This document shows positions 33,910 through 42,182 of a stretch of 64,000 bases of DNA, one piece after another (the stretch's first letter is position 1; the number at the start of each line of letters is the position of its first letter). The stretch comes from Gemmatimonadaceae bacterium. Lineage in GTDB: Bacteria; Gemmatimonadota; Gemmatimonadetes; Gemmatimonadales; Gemmatimonadaceae. The stretch lies in NCBI GenBank assembly GCA_011525845.1, contig WYBP01000008.1, forward strand, positions 389,235 through 453,234, read 5' to 3'. Below the pieces are notes generated by a model. The model had not been told where the DNA came from. It worked only from the letters and a program-made list of their open reading frames with translations, and did not search any database. A program made the position numbers and the translations under genes.

Positions 33910-34632
33910 GTGACGGGCCTCACTCCAGCCGCGCCGCACCTCTTGGAAAGTCTTCCCCGGTTCCTCCTCTTCGCCCCCGTCCTGCTCTTCTCGGTGGTGG
34001 CGCACGAATACGCGCACGGCTACGCCGCCCTCAAGCAGGGCGACAACACCGCGCAGATGCTGGGTCGCCTCACCTGGAACCCGCTCAAGCACATCGATCC
34101 GTTCCTCACGATCCTCGTGCCCCTGGCGACGTTCTGGCTGTCGAGCGGCGCGTTCATCTTCGGCGGCGCCAAGCCGGTGCCGGTGAACCCGCGCAACTAC
34201 AAGTCGTTCAAGCGCAGCGACATCATCGTCTCGATGGCCGGGATCGCGGTGAACTTCGCGCTCGTGCCGGTCATCGCCGCGCTGATCGTGGCGCTCGGGC
34301 TCCTCGGCCGCGGACTCCCCGTGCTCACGCCGACCATCTCGCTGCTGCAGCTCACCTTCCAGTACGGGATCCTCTTCAACCTCGTGCTGGCGATCTTCAA
34401 CCTCCTGCCCGTGCCTCCCCTCGACGGTTCGCACGTGATGAAGTACCTCCTCCCGCCGGCCTGGGCGATCCGCTACCAGCAGCTCGCGGGGGGCGGCCTC
34501 ATCCTGCTCATCCTCCTGCTCACCATCGGCCGTCCCGTGATCAGCGCGTGGATGGCGCCGGTGAGCTTCCTCGCCTCGCTCGTGCTGGGCGCGGTGGCCC
34601 CCTTCGTGATGACGAGCCCGTGGACGTCCTGA
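33910..34632 (+). CDS. Site-2-protease-type M50 membrane peptidase
   Basis: Polytopic membrane metalloprotease of 240 residues. The zinc motif HEYAH (in SVVAHEYAHGYAAL) and the third ligand motif NLLPVPPLDGSHV are present, and about six hydrophobic segments are visible. It belongs to the short, PDZ-less group often encoded next to scpA-scpB, as here. Substrates are unknown. GTG 33910 lies close to the promoter. Confidence 0.92.
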   Translation: MTGLTPAAPHLLESLPRFLLFAPVLLFSVVAHEYAHGYAALKQGDNTAQMLGRLTWNPLKHIDPFLTILVPLATFWLSSGAFIFGGAKPVPVNPRNYKSFKRSDIIVSMAGIAVNFALVPVIAALIVALGLLGRGLPVLTPTISLLQLTFQYGILFNLVLAIFNLLPVPPLDGSHVMKYLLPPAWAIRYQQLAGGGLILLILLLTIGRPVISAWMAPVSFLASLVLGAVAPFVMTSPWTS

Positions 34633-35372
34633 GCAGCAACGTGCGCGACGACGCGCTGGTGGCCGAGGGGAGCTTCGTCGTCGAGCTCGCCGGCTTCAAC
34701 GGCCCGCTCGACCTCCTCCTCGCGCTCATCCGCGACGAGCAGGTGGACATCTACGACATCCCGGTGGCGCGGATCTGCGAGCAGTTCCTCGGCCGGATGC
34801 ACGAGCTCAAGCTCAACGAGGCGGCGGAGTACCTCGAGATGGCCGCGCGCCTCATCCGGATCAAGGCGCAGATGCTGCTGCCCCGGAAGGACGGCATCGA
34901 GGGCTGGGAGGACCCGCGTGCGGAGCTGGTGCGCCGGCTGCTCGAGTACCAGCAGATGCGCGAGGTGGTGGACGTGCTCGAGAAGCTCGGCGAGGACCGG
35001 CGCAACCGGTTCAGCCGGTCATACACGCAGCAGGCGGCGGCCCCGCCGCCGGCGCCGCTCGCGCTCTCGCTCTCGGACCTGCTCGTGGCGGTGGACCGCG
35101 TCCTGCGCGCGGCGCGCAAGCCGACCATCCACGAGGTGATCCCCCGTGCGCTCGACGTGGACGGGGCCATGCAGACCGTGCGCGCGGTGCTGCAACTCCG
35201 GGCCCTCGCCCGCTGGCGCGACGTGGTCCGCCCCGATGCCGAACCGTGGGAGGTGCTGAGCGGGCTGCTCGCGCTCCTCGAGCTCGCGAAGCGCAGCGAG
35301 CTGCACCTGACCCAACCCCGACCTTTTGCCGACGTGGAGATCCGCCGTGAACTCGCTGGCGAAGCTGCTTGA
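34620..35372 (+). CDS. scpA: Segregation and condensation protein A
   Basis: Kleisin of 250 residues that bridges SMC heads. FNGPLDLLLALIRDEQVDIYDIPVARI is the N-terminal helical domain, AAEYLEMAARLIRIKAQMLLP continues it, and the C-terminal winged helix is present (LLALLELAKRSELHLTQ). GTG 34620 overlaps the M50 gene by 13 bases; a GTG at 34641 is an alternative. The C-terminus overlaps scpB by 26 bases. Confidence 0.93.
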   Translation: MDVLSSNVRDDALVAEGSFVVELAGFNGPLDLLLALIRDEQVDIYDIPVARICEQFLGRMHELKLNEAAEYLEMAARLIRIKAQMLLPRKDGIEGWEDPRAELVRRLLEYQQMREVVDVLEKLGEDRRNRFSRSYTQQAAAPPPAPLALSLSDLLVAVDRVLRAARKPTIHEVIPRALDVDGAMQTVRAVLQLRALARWRDVVRPDAEPWEVLSGLLALLELAKRSELHLTQPRPFADVEIRRELAGEAA

Positions 35373-35985
35373 AGCCGCCCTCTTCGCGAGCCCCCGTCCC
35401 ATCCCCGTGGACGAGCTCGCCGCCCTCGACCCCGAGGCCTCGCCGGCCGCGGTGCAGTCCGCGATCGACGAGCTGCGGGAGCACTACGATGTCGACGGCC
35501 ATGGCGTGGAACTCGTCGACGTCGGGGGCGGCTGGCAGGTCCTGACGCGGCCGGAGTACACGGAGGCGATCGAGCGGGCGCAGATGGCGGTGCGCCCCGC
35601 GCGCCTCTCCCCGGCGGCGCTCGAGACGCTGGCGATCATCGCGTACCGCCAGCCGATCGGGCGTGCGGAGGTCGCGGAGATCCGCGGCGTGGACGTGGGA
35701 GCGGTGATCAAGGGGCTGCACGAGCGCGGGCTGATCGACGTCGTGGGGCGCGCCGAGGGACTGGGGCGGGCGTTGCTGTACGGCACCACCTCGCTCTTCC
35801 TGGAGCAGTTCGCCCTCCGCCACCTCGAGGAGCTGCCGCGGGTGGATGAGCTCGCGATCGCGCTCCGCCGCGACGGCCTGCTCCCGGCCGACGCGCCGGT
35901 CGTCCCGCCGGCGACCGACGACGGCGCCACCGCAGCGGCCGCAGCGGAGGCCGCGCCGGCCGACGCGGAGCCGCAGCCGGCGTGA
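35347..35985 (+). CDS. scpB: Segregation and condensation protein B
   Basis: Tandem winged-helix partner of ScpA, 212 residues. Key pieces are LLEAALFASPRPIPVDELA, SPAALETLAIIAYRQPIGRAEVAEIRGVD and ALLYGTTSLFLEQFALRHLEELP. The last 30 residues are an Ala/Pro/Asp tail with no clear fold. GTG 35347 has GGAG nine bases upstream; a TTG at 35326 is possible. smc itself is not in the window. Confidence 0.94.
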   Translation: MNSLAKLLEAALFASPRPIPVDELAALDPEASPAAVQSAIDELREHYDVDGHGVELVDVGGGWQVLTRPEYTEAIERAQMAVRPARLSPAALETLAIIAYRQPIGRAEVAEIRGVDVGAVIKGLHERGLIDVVGRAEGLGRALLYGTTSLFLEQFALRHLEELPRVDELAIALRRDGLLPADAPVVPPATDDGATAAAAAEAAPADAEPQPA

Positions 35986-36716
35986 GCGATGACGCGATGC
36001 GGATCCATCGGGCGCTGGCCCGCGCCGGGGTCGCCTCGCGTCGGAAGGCGGAGGAACTGGTCGCGGCGGGTCGCGTCACGGTGAACGGCGCGGTCGCGCG
36101 CACGGGACAGAGCGTGGACCCGTCCCGCGACGCGATCGCGGTGGACGGCACGCCGGTGGGCGCGCCGGTCGCGCCGCGCTGGTACGTCCTCAACAAGCCC
36201 CCCGGGGTGCTCACCACGCGCTCCGACCCCGAGGGGCGGAAGACCGTCTTCTCGCTCGTGCCCCCCGAACCGGGACTCACCTACGTGGGGCGCCTGGACT
36301 ACATGACCGAGGGGGTGCTCCTCCTCACGACGGACGGGGACGCGGCCCACCGGCTCACGCACCCCAGCACCGGGGTACCACGGAGCTATGTCGCCACCGT
36401 GCGGGGTCCCGTGAAGCAGGCTGCCGCCGAGATCCGCGCGGGCGTGGAGCTCGAGGACGGGCTGGTGACGCCGGAGTCGGTGGAGGTCTCGCCCGGCGCG
36501 CGCGCGCGCACCTGGGACCTCGCGCTCACCATCCGCGAGGGGCGCACGCGCGAGGTGCGCCGGCTCTGCGACGCGGTGGGCCTCGAGGTGCTCCGGCTCG
36601 TGCGGACCTCGTTCGGGCCGGTCTCCCTCGGCACCCTCGCGCCGGGCGCCTCGCGGGCGCTCACCGCCCGCGAGCGCGACCTCGTGCTCGCCCTCACCCA
36701 GATCGGACCCGATTGA
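35982..36716 (+). CDS. rluB: RsuA/RluB-family rRNA pseudouridine synthase
   Basis: 244-residue enzyme that isomerises a uridine in rRNA. An S4 domain comes first (MRIHRALARAGVASRRKAEELV), then the catalytic domain with the family motif GRLDYMTEGVLLLTTDG, whose Asp is the nucleophile, and a C-terminal REVRRLCDAVGLEV. Location after scpB is conserved for RluB in many bacteria, but RsuA activity cannot be excluded. GTG 35982 overlaps scpB by four bases. Confidence 0.92.
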   Translation: MSDDAMRIHRALARAGVASRRKAEELVAAGRVTVNGAVARTGQSVDPSRDAIAVDGTPVGAPVAPRWYVLNKPPGVLTTRSDPEGRKTVFSLVPPEPGLTYVGRLDYMTEGVLLLTTDGDAAHRLTHPSTGVPRSYVATVRGPVKQAAAEIRAGVELEDGLVTPESVEVSPGARARTWDLALTIREGRTREVRRLCDAVGLEVLRLVRTSFGPVSLGTLAPGASRALTARERDLVLALTQIGPD

Positions 36717-37669
36717 TGCCGACGCAGACCCTCACGCACGACATCCTGCACCAGGTCTCGCAACGCGTCGTCGGTCAGCAGGCGATGGTCGAGCGCCTCC
36801 TGATCGCGCTGCTCACCGGCGGCCACGTGCTGCTCGAGGGCGTGCCGGGCCTCGCCAAGACGCTCACCGTGCGCACGCTGGCGGAGACGGTGCGCACCTC
36901 GTTCAGCCGCATCCAGTTCACCCCCGACCTGCTGCCGGCGGACGTGATCGGCACGCAGGTGTTCGACCAGGCGACCGCGACCTTCTCCGTGAAGCGCGGG
37001 CCCATCTTCGCCAACATCGTGCTCGCCGACGAGATCAACCGGGCGCCCGCCAAGGTGCAGGCCGCGCTCCTCGAGGCGATGCAGGAGAAGCAGGTCACGA
37101 TCGGCGGCACGAGCTTCCCGCTCGTGGAGCCCTTCCTCGTGCTCGCCACGCAGAACCCGATCGAGCAGGAGGGGACCTACCCGCTCCCCGAGGCGCAGGT
37201 GGACCGCTTCATGCTCAAGCTCCGCGTGGGGTATCCCACGCGGGACGAGGAGCGCGAGATCATGAAGCGGATGGCGGGGGGCGAGACGATCCCCGTGAAG
37301 CAGGTCGCGGACCCCGAACACCTGATGCAGGCGCGCAAGACCATCGCCGGGCTCTTCCTCGACGACCGGCTCGTGGACTACATCGTGGACCTCGTGCACG
37401 CGACGCGCGCGCCGAAGGAGGCCGGACTCCCCGACCTCGTGCCGCTGGTGGAGTACGGGGCCTCGCCCCGCGCGACGATCGCGCTGGCGCAGGCGGCGCG
37501 GGCGCACGCCTACCTCCGCGGGCGGGAGTTCGTCTCGCCGGACGACGTGAAGGCGATGGCGACCGATGTGCTCCGGCACCGGGTGCTGCTCACCTACGAG
37601 GCGGAGGCGGAGAGCGTCACCAGCGACGAGGTGATCGCCCGCGTGCTGGCGAAGGTCCCCGCGCCGTGA
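36716..37669 (+). CDS. MoxR-type AAA+ ATPase
   Basis: 317-residue ATPase of the MoxR family, a probable chaperone for the von Willebrand proteins encoded next to it. Walker A is GVPGLAKT, Walker B ADEINRAP, sensor ATQNPIEQEGTYPLPEAQVDRF, and the C-terminal lid is helical. ATG 36716 shares the last base of rluB; TTG 36713 is an alternative. It opens a run moxR-DUF58-Ig/TM protein-batA-batB/C-batD/E, the Bat-operon arrangement. Confidence 0.93.
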   Translation: MPTQTLTHDILHQVSQRVVGQQAMVERLLIALLTGGHVLLEGVPGLAKTLTVRTLAETVRTSFSRIQFTPDLLPADVIGTQVFDQATATFSVKRGPIFANIVLADEINRAPAKVQAALLEAMQEKQVTIGGTSFPLVEPFLVLATQNPIEQEGTYPLPEAQVDRFMLKLRVGYPTRDEEREIMKRMAGGETIPVKQVADPEHLMQARKTIAGLFLDDRLVDYIVDLVHATRAPKEAGLPDLVPLVEYGASPRATIALAQAARAHAYLRGREFVSPDDVKAMATDVLRHRVLLTYEAEAESVTSDEVIARVLAKVPAP

Positions 37670-37676
37670 CCGCCGC

Positions 37677-38609
37677 GTGAACCGCGCGGGCGGGGCGGTG
37701 GACCGTCGCGGGCCCGGCGCCTCCGCGGTCCCACCCGAGGTGCTCCGGCAGGTGAAGCGGATCGAGCTGCGCACGCGCGGGCTCGTGAACTCCCGGTTCA
37801 CCGGCGAATACCACTCCGTCTTCAAGGGGATGGGGATGGAGTTCGCCGAGGTGCGCGAGTACCAGCCGGGGGACGAGGTGCGCACCATCGACTGGAACGT
37901 GAGCGCGCGGATGCGCCGGCTCTTCGTGAAGCGCTTCGTCGAGGAGCGCGAGCTGACGGTGCTGCTCCTCGTGGACTGTTCCGGGTCGAGCCGCGGCGGG
38001 GCCGGCGTGCGCGACAAGCAGGGGATCGCGGCCGAGCTCGCGGCGGTGCTCGCCCTCACGGCCACGCGCAACAACGACCGGGTGGGGCTCCTCCTCCACT
38101 CGGACCGGGTGGAGCACGTGGTGCCGCCCCGGAAGGGGCGGCGGCATGCGCTCCGGCTCGTGCGCGACGTGATCGCCTGGCCCTCGGGGTCGCGCGGCAC
38201 GGACCTCGGCGCGGCGTTCGACTACGCCGCGCGGCTCCTCGCGCACCGGAGCATCGTCTTCGTCGTCTCGGACTTCGTGAGCCCCGAGATGGAGAAGCCG
38301 CTCACGCGGCTCTCTCAGCGCCACGACGTCGTGGCCCTCGTGCTCGACGACCCCGCGGAGCGCACCCTGCCGGACGCGGGGGTGGCGCGCTTGCGGGACG
38401 CCGAGTCGGGACAGCTCGTGGAGGTGGACACGAGCGACCCGGCCGTCCGCGCGCGCTATGCCTCCCTCGTCCGCACCGAGCAGGAGGCGCGGCGCGCGAT
38501 GCTCCGCCGGCTGGGGATCGACGAGGTGGTGGTGCCGCTCGAGAAGGGGTACGCGGAACCACTGCTCCGCTTCTTCCGGACCCGCGAGACCCGGGCGCGG
38601 CGCCGATGA
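37677..38609 (+). CDS. DUF58 domain protein
   Basis: 310-residue protein with the DUF58 core RTGEYHSVFKG-like FTGEYHSVFKGMGMEFAEVREY and DEVRTIDWNVSARM, then a vWA-like domain with VDCSGSSRGG as a degenerate MIDAS motif. It commonly pairs with a MoxR ATPase, which ends eight bases upstream. It is predicted cytoplasmic or membrane-peripheral, since I see no transmembrane helix. GTG at 37677. Confidence 0.88.
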   Translation: MNRAGGAVDRRGPGASAVPPEVLRQVKRIELRTRGLVNSRFTGEYHSVFKGMGMEFAEVREYQPGDEVRTIDWNVSARMRRLFVKRFVEERELTVLLLVDCSGSSRGGAGVRDKQGIAAELAAVLALTATRNNDRVGLLLHSDRVEHVVPPRKGRRHALRLVRDVIAWPSGSRGTDLGAAFDYAARLLAHRSIVFVVSDFVSPEMEKPLTRLSQRHDVVALVLDDPAERTLPDAGVARLRDAESGQLVEVDTSDPAVRARYASLVRTEQEARRAMLRRLGIDEVVVPLEKGYAEPLLRFFRTRETRARRR

Positions 38610-39529
38610 TCTCGCTCGCGGGCGCGCTCGGGCTGGCCCTGCAGGTCGCGGCCGCCCCACAGGTGACCGCGCGGGTGACGCCGGAGTCGCCCGCGCTCGG
38701 GGAACCCGTCACCGTGGAGCTGCGCGTCCGCGCCACCGCCGGCAGCGAGATCCGCTTCCCCCCGGTCCCCGACTCGGCCGACGCGGTGGAGCCGCTGGAC
38801 CCGCGCCTGATCCGGGACGCGTCCACCGCGTCCGTGCTCGATCGCACCGCCGTCTACCGGCTGATCGCGTGGGACACCGGGAGCCGCGCGATCACCTTCG
38901 GCGACATCTCGGTCTCGCGCGATGGGGCCGTGCAGCGCTACCCGGTGCGGCTGCCGCCATTGCGCGTCCGGTCGGTGCTGCCGGCCGACAGCGCCAAGCG
39001 CGTGCCGCGTGATGCCCGTGGCGCGGTGGCGATCCCCGGCGGCTGGTGGCGCGTCTGGCTCGGACTCGCGGTGCTGCTCGCGCTCGCCGCCGCCGGGTGG
39101 TACGCGTGGCGGCGACGCGGCTCGGAGGACCCGGACCCGGGGCCGGACGCGTCGCGCGTGGCGGAGGAGGGCTTCGCGCATGCGGAGCGCCTGGGGCTCC
39201 TCGAGGCGGGGGAGACGGGCCGCTTCGCCCTGGCGCACGTCGAGGTGATGCGCCGCTATCTCGCGGTGCGCTTCCCGCAGGCGGCGCCGTCGAAGACGGC
39301 ACGCGAGGTGGCCGAGGCGCTCGTCGGCGTGGAGTTCCCGATCCTCCCCGAGCGGGTGGCCGAGTTGCTGCTCCGGAGCGAGCCGATCGCCTTCGCGCAG
39401 GCGCCCGTGAGCGCGGACGAGGCGCGGGCGATCGCGGGCGAGGCGCGCGCGATCGTCGGCGACGTGGAGACGGCGTGGCGCTCGCGGCGCGCCGCCGCCG
39501 AGAAGCGCCCCCGGCGGGAGCGCCGCTGA
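38606..39529 (+). CDS. Bat-operon membrane protein with N-terminal Ig-like and C-terminal cytosolic region
   Basis: 307-residue protein. A signal sequence or first helix (LAGALGLALQVAAAPQ) is followed by a BatD-like beta-rich domain (VTARVTPESPALGEPVTVEL), then a transmembrane helix near residue 150 (WRVWLGLAVLLALAAAGWYA) and a basic/helical cytosolic tail with EVMRRYLAVRFPQAAPSKT. This layout resembles DUF4381-type proteins found between DUF58 and BatA. Exact role in the operon is unknown. Confidence 0.65.
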   Translation: MISLAGALGLALQVAAAPQVTARVTPESPALGEPVTVELRVRATAGSEIRFPPVPDSADAVEPLDPRLIRDASTASVLDRTAVYRLIAWDTGSRAITFGDISVSRDGAVQRYPVRLPPLRVRSVLPADSAKRVPRDARGAVAIPGGWWRVWLGLAVLLALAAAGWYAWRRRGSEDPDPGPDASRVAEEGFAHAERLGLLEAGETGRFALAHVEVMRRYLAVRFPQAAPSKTAREVAEALVGVEFPILPERVAELLLRSEPIAFAQAPVSADEARAIAGEARAIVGDVETAWRSRRAAAEKRPRRERR

Positions 39530-40518
39530 TGGGCATCGCGACCATCGACTTCGCGACACCCTGGGCGTTCGCCTTCCTCGCGCCGCTGGCGCTCTGGCTC
39601 CTCTGGCGCCGCCGCCGCCGTCCGCCGGCGCTGCTCCACGCACGGGCCGACCTCCTCGCCGCCGGGCCGCGCCGCGGGCGCTGGGCCGCGCGTGCGACGC
39701 TCCTGCTCCGCATCATCGTGATCGTCGCGGCCGTCACCGCGCTCGCCCGCCCGCGGGCCGGCGCGCGGGCCGAGACCATCCGCGGCGACGGCATCAGCAT
39801 CGTGCTCGCGCTCGACCTCTCGAGCTCGATGCTCGCCGAGGACTTCCAGCCTGACAACCGGCTCGAGGTCGCGAAGGAGACGATCAAGGAGTTCATCAGC
39901 GGCCGCCAGGTGGACGAAGTCGGGCTCGTCGCCTTCGCCGGCGAGGCGCTCACGCAGGTGCCGCTCACGCTCGACTATCCCGTGCTCCTCGCGGCCGTGG
40001 AGAACCTCCAGCCCGGGCAACTCGAGGACGGCACCGCGATCGGCACGGGGTTGATCACCGCGACCAACCGGCTCCGCGGCGCGCGCGGACGCTCGCGGGT
40101 GATCGTGCTGCTCACGGACGGCGAGAACAACCGCGGCACCATCGATCCGCGGACGGCCGCGCAGGCGGCGGCCGCCCTCGGCATGCGCGTGTACACCATC
40201 GGCGTGGGGAGCGAGGGCGTGGCCCCCGTGCCCGTCGGGCGCGGGGTCTTCGGGCTCCGCTACGAGAACCGGCCCGTGCGGATCGACGAGGTGCTCCTCG
40301 AGGACGTCGCCCGGCAGACGGGCGGGCGCTACTTCCGCGCGCGCGACGCCCAGGCGCTGCGCCGCATCTACGAGCAGATCGACGCGCTCGAACGCACGCC
40401 GCTCCGGGCCACCCGCTACGTGCGGTTCACCGAGCTCTACCTCTGGCCGCTGGCGCTCGCCGCCGCGGCGCTCCTCGCCGAGCTGCTGCTCCTCTGGCGC
40501 CGGGGGCCGCTGCCATGA
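39529..40518 (+). CDS. batA: BatA-type von Willebrand factor A membrane protein
   Basis: 329 residues. Two N-terminal helices surround a basic loop, followed by a vWA domain with MIDAS motif DLSSSMLAEDF, and TGLITATNRLRG and LLTDGENNRG as the other metal sites. A C-terminal helix (LYLWPLALAAAALLAELLLL) anchors it, so the vWA domain faces the periplasm. It overlaps the genes on both sides by one to four bases. Bat proteins are linked to stress tolerance in Bacteroides and spirochaetes. Confidence 0.88.
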   Translation: MGIATIDFATPWAFAFLAPLALWLLWRRRRRPPALLHARADLLAAGPRRGRWAARATLLLRIIVIVAAVTALARPRAGARAETIRGDGISIVLALDLSSSMLAEDFQPDNRLEVAKETIKEFISGRQVDEVGLVAFAGEALTQVPLTLDYPVLLAAVENLQPGQLEDGTAIGTGLITATNRLRGARGRSRVIVLLTDGENNRGTIDPRTAAQAAAALGMRVYTIGVGSEGVAPVPVGRGVFGLRYENRPVRIDEVLLEDVARQTGGRYFRARDAQALRRIYEQIDALERTPLRATRYVRFTELYLWPLALAAAALLAELLLLWRRGPLP

Positions 40519-42182
40519 TGCGTCTCGCGGACCACCCCTGGCTCCTCTGGCTCGGGCCCACGCTCGCGGTCATCGCGGCGTTGACGATCCTGGCGGGGCA
40601 TCGCCGGCGGCAGCAGCGCCTCGCGCGCTTCGGGTCGCCGGAGGCGCTCGTGCGCCTGGGCCCGCCCGGGCTGGCGACCGTCCCCCGCGCGCGCGCGATC
40701 CGGCTCGCGCTCGCCGCCGGCCTGCTGGGGCTCGCCCTCACCGGCCCGCGCTGGGGCACCGGGAGTGCGATCGTCGACTCCGAGGGCATCGACGTGGCGC
40801 TGGCGCTCGACGTCTCACTCTCGATGCTCGCCGAGGATGAGCGCCCGAACCGGCTCGAACGGATGAAGCAGGAGGTGCGGCGCTTCCGCGCGAGCGCACC
40901 GGGGGATCGCGCGGCGCTCCTCGCCTTCGCCGGCCGCAGCTACATCCTCGCACCACTCACGAGCGACGACGGGGCGCTGGAGCTCTTCCTCGAGAACCTC
41001 GATCCGACCATCGTGGGGCAGGCGGGGAGCGCCATCGCGCCCCCGCTCCGCCAGGGGATCGACCTCCTCTCGGTGAGCCAGGGCGGGGCGGACCGCGCGC
41101 TCGTCATCTTCAGCGACGGGGAGGCGTTCGACGACCGGGCGGAGGCGCTCAAGCTCGCGGAGGAGGCGAAGGCGAAGGGGATCTTCGTGGTGACGGTGGG
41201 GTTCGGCACTCCGGGAGGCGCCCCGATCCCGTTGCTGGAGACCGGGGGCACCGAGGTCAAGCGGGACGAGAACGGGGAGATCGTGACGACGCGCTACGAT
41301 GACCGGCTGCTGGCGGAGATCGCGCGGGCCGCGGATGGCGAGTTCGTGCCGGCCGAGGCCACGGACAAGGGGACGCGCGTGCGCCGCGCGCTCGCGCAGC
41401 TCGAGTCCGTGCGCCGGGAGGAGGAGCGCCGCCTCACGCGCCCCCTCCGGTACCAGTGGTTCGTGGGGCTCGCGCTCCTCCTGCTCCTCGTGGACGTGTA
41501 CATCGCGGATGGCGGCCGCTTCCGTCGGCGGGTCCGCGCGACGGCAACCGTCGCCCTCCTGCTGGCGATGCTCGTCCCGGGCGTGCTCGCGGCGCAGAAC
41601 CCCCTGCGCGCGGCGGTCAAGGACCAGGAGGCCGGGCGGGTCCTTCCCGCGATCCGCGCCTACCGCGAGGCCGTCGCGCGGGGCGACCGGCGTCCGGAGG
41701 TGCTGTACGACCTCGGGACCGCGCTCCTCGCGGCGGACTCGCTCGACGCCGCGGTGGACGCGCTCGAGCGCTCGGCGTTCACGCAGGAGCCGGAGCTGCG
41801 CGCGCGATCCCTCTACAACCTCGGGCTGGCCTACCTGCGACGCGGCCTGCGCAGCGAGGGAGAGACTCGGCAGACCCAGCTCCGGAACGCCCGGCGCGCC
41901 CTGCGCACCGTGCTCCTCCAGAAGCCCGGGGACGCCGACGCGCAGTGGAACTACGAGCTCGCGCTCCGCGCGCCGCCGCAGGGTGGAGGTGGCGGGGGCG
42001 GCGCGCCGCCGCCCCCGCAGCAGCAGAGCCAGGCCCCGCGCGATCCCCAGCCGCAGGGGCAGATGTCGCGACAGCAGGCGGAGGCGCTGCTCGACGCCGC
42101 GGGGCGCGACGAGCGCGAGACGCAGGCGCGGCGCCAGCGCGGGAGCCGGAGCCAGTCCGCCGTGGGCGGGAAGGACTGGTGA
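40515..42182 (+). CDS. Fused BatB-BatC: von Willebrand A domain plus TPR
   Basis: 555 residues. The first 320 are BatB-like: an N-terminal helix, MIDAS motif DVSLSMLAEDE, IFSDGEAFDD, and another helix (LALLLLLVDVYIADGG). After a further hydrophobic segment (VALLLAMLVPGVLAAQN) at about 345-360 come BatC-like tetratricopeptide repeats (YDLGTALLAADSLDAAVDAL, YNLGLAYLRRGL), then a Gly/Pro/Gln-rich tail. In many genomes batB and batC are separate genes; no stop or frameshift separates them here, so it is a true fusion. Confidence 0.85.
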   Translation: MMRLADHPWLLWLGPTLAVIAALTILAGHRRRQQRLARFGSPEALVRLGPPGLATVPRARAIRLALAAGLLGLALTGPRWGTGSAIVDSEGIDVALALDVSLSMLAEDERPNRLERMKQEVRRFRASAPGDRAALLAFAGRSYILAPLTSDDGALELFLENLDPTIVGQAGSAIAPPLRQGIDLLSVSQGGADRALVIFSDGEAFDDRAEALKLAEEAKAKGIFVVTVGFGTPGGAPIPLLETGGTEVKRDENGEIVTTRYDDRLLAEIARAADGEFVPAEATDKGTRVRRALAQLESVRREEERRLTRPLRYQWFVGLALLLLLVDVYIADGGRFRRRVRATATVALLLAMLVPGVLAAQNPLRAAVKDQEAGRVLPAIRAYREAVARGDRRPEVLYDLGTALLAADSLDAAVDALERSAFTQEPELRARSLYNLGLAYLRRGLRSEGETRQTQLRNARRALRTVLLQKPGDADAQWNYELALRAPPQGGGGGGGAPPPPQQQSQAPRDPQPQGQMSRQQAEALLDAAGRDERETQARRQRGSRSQSAVGGKDW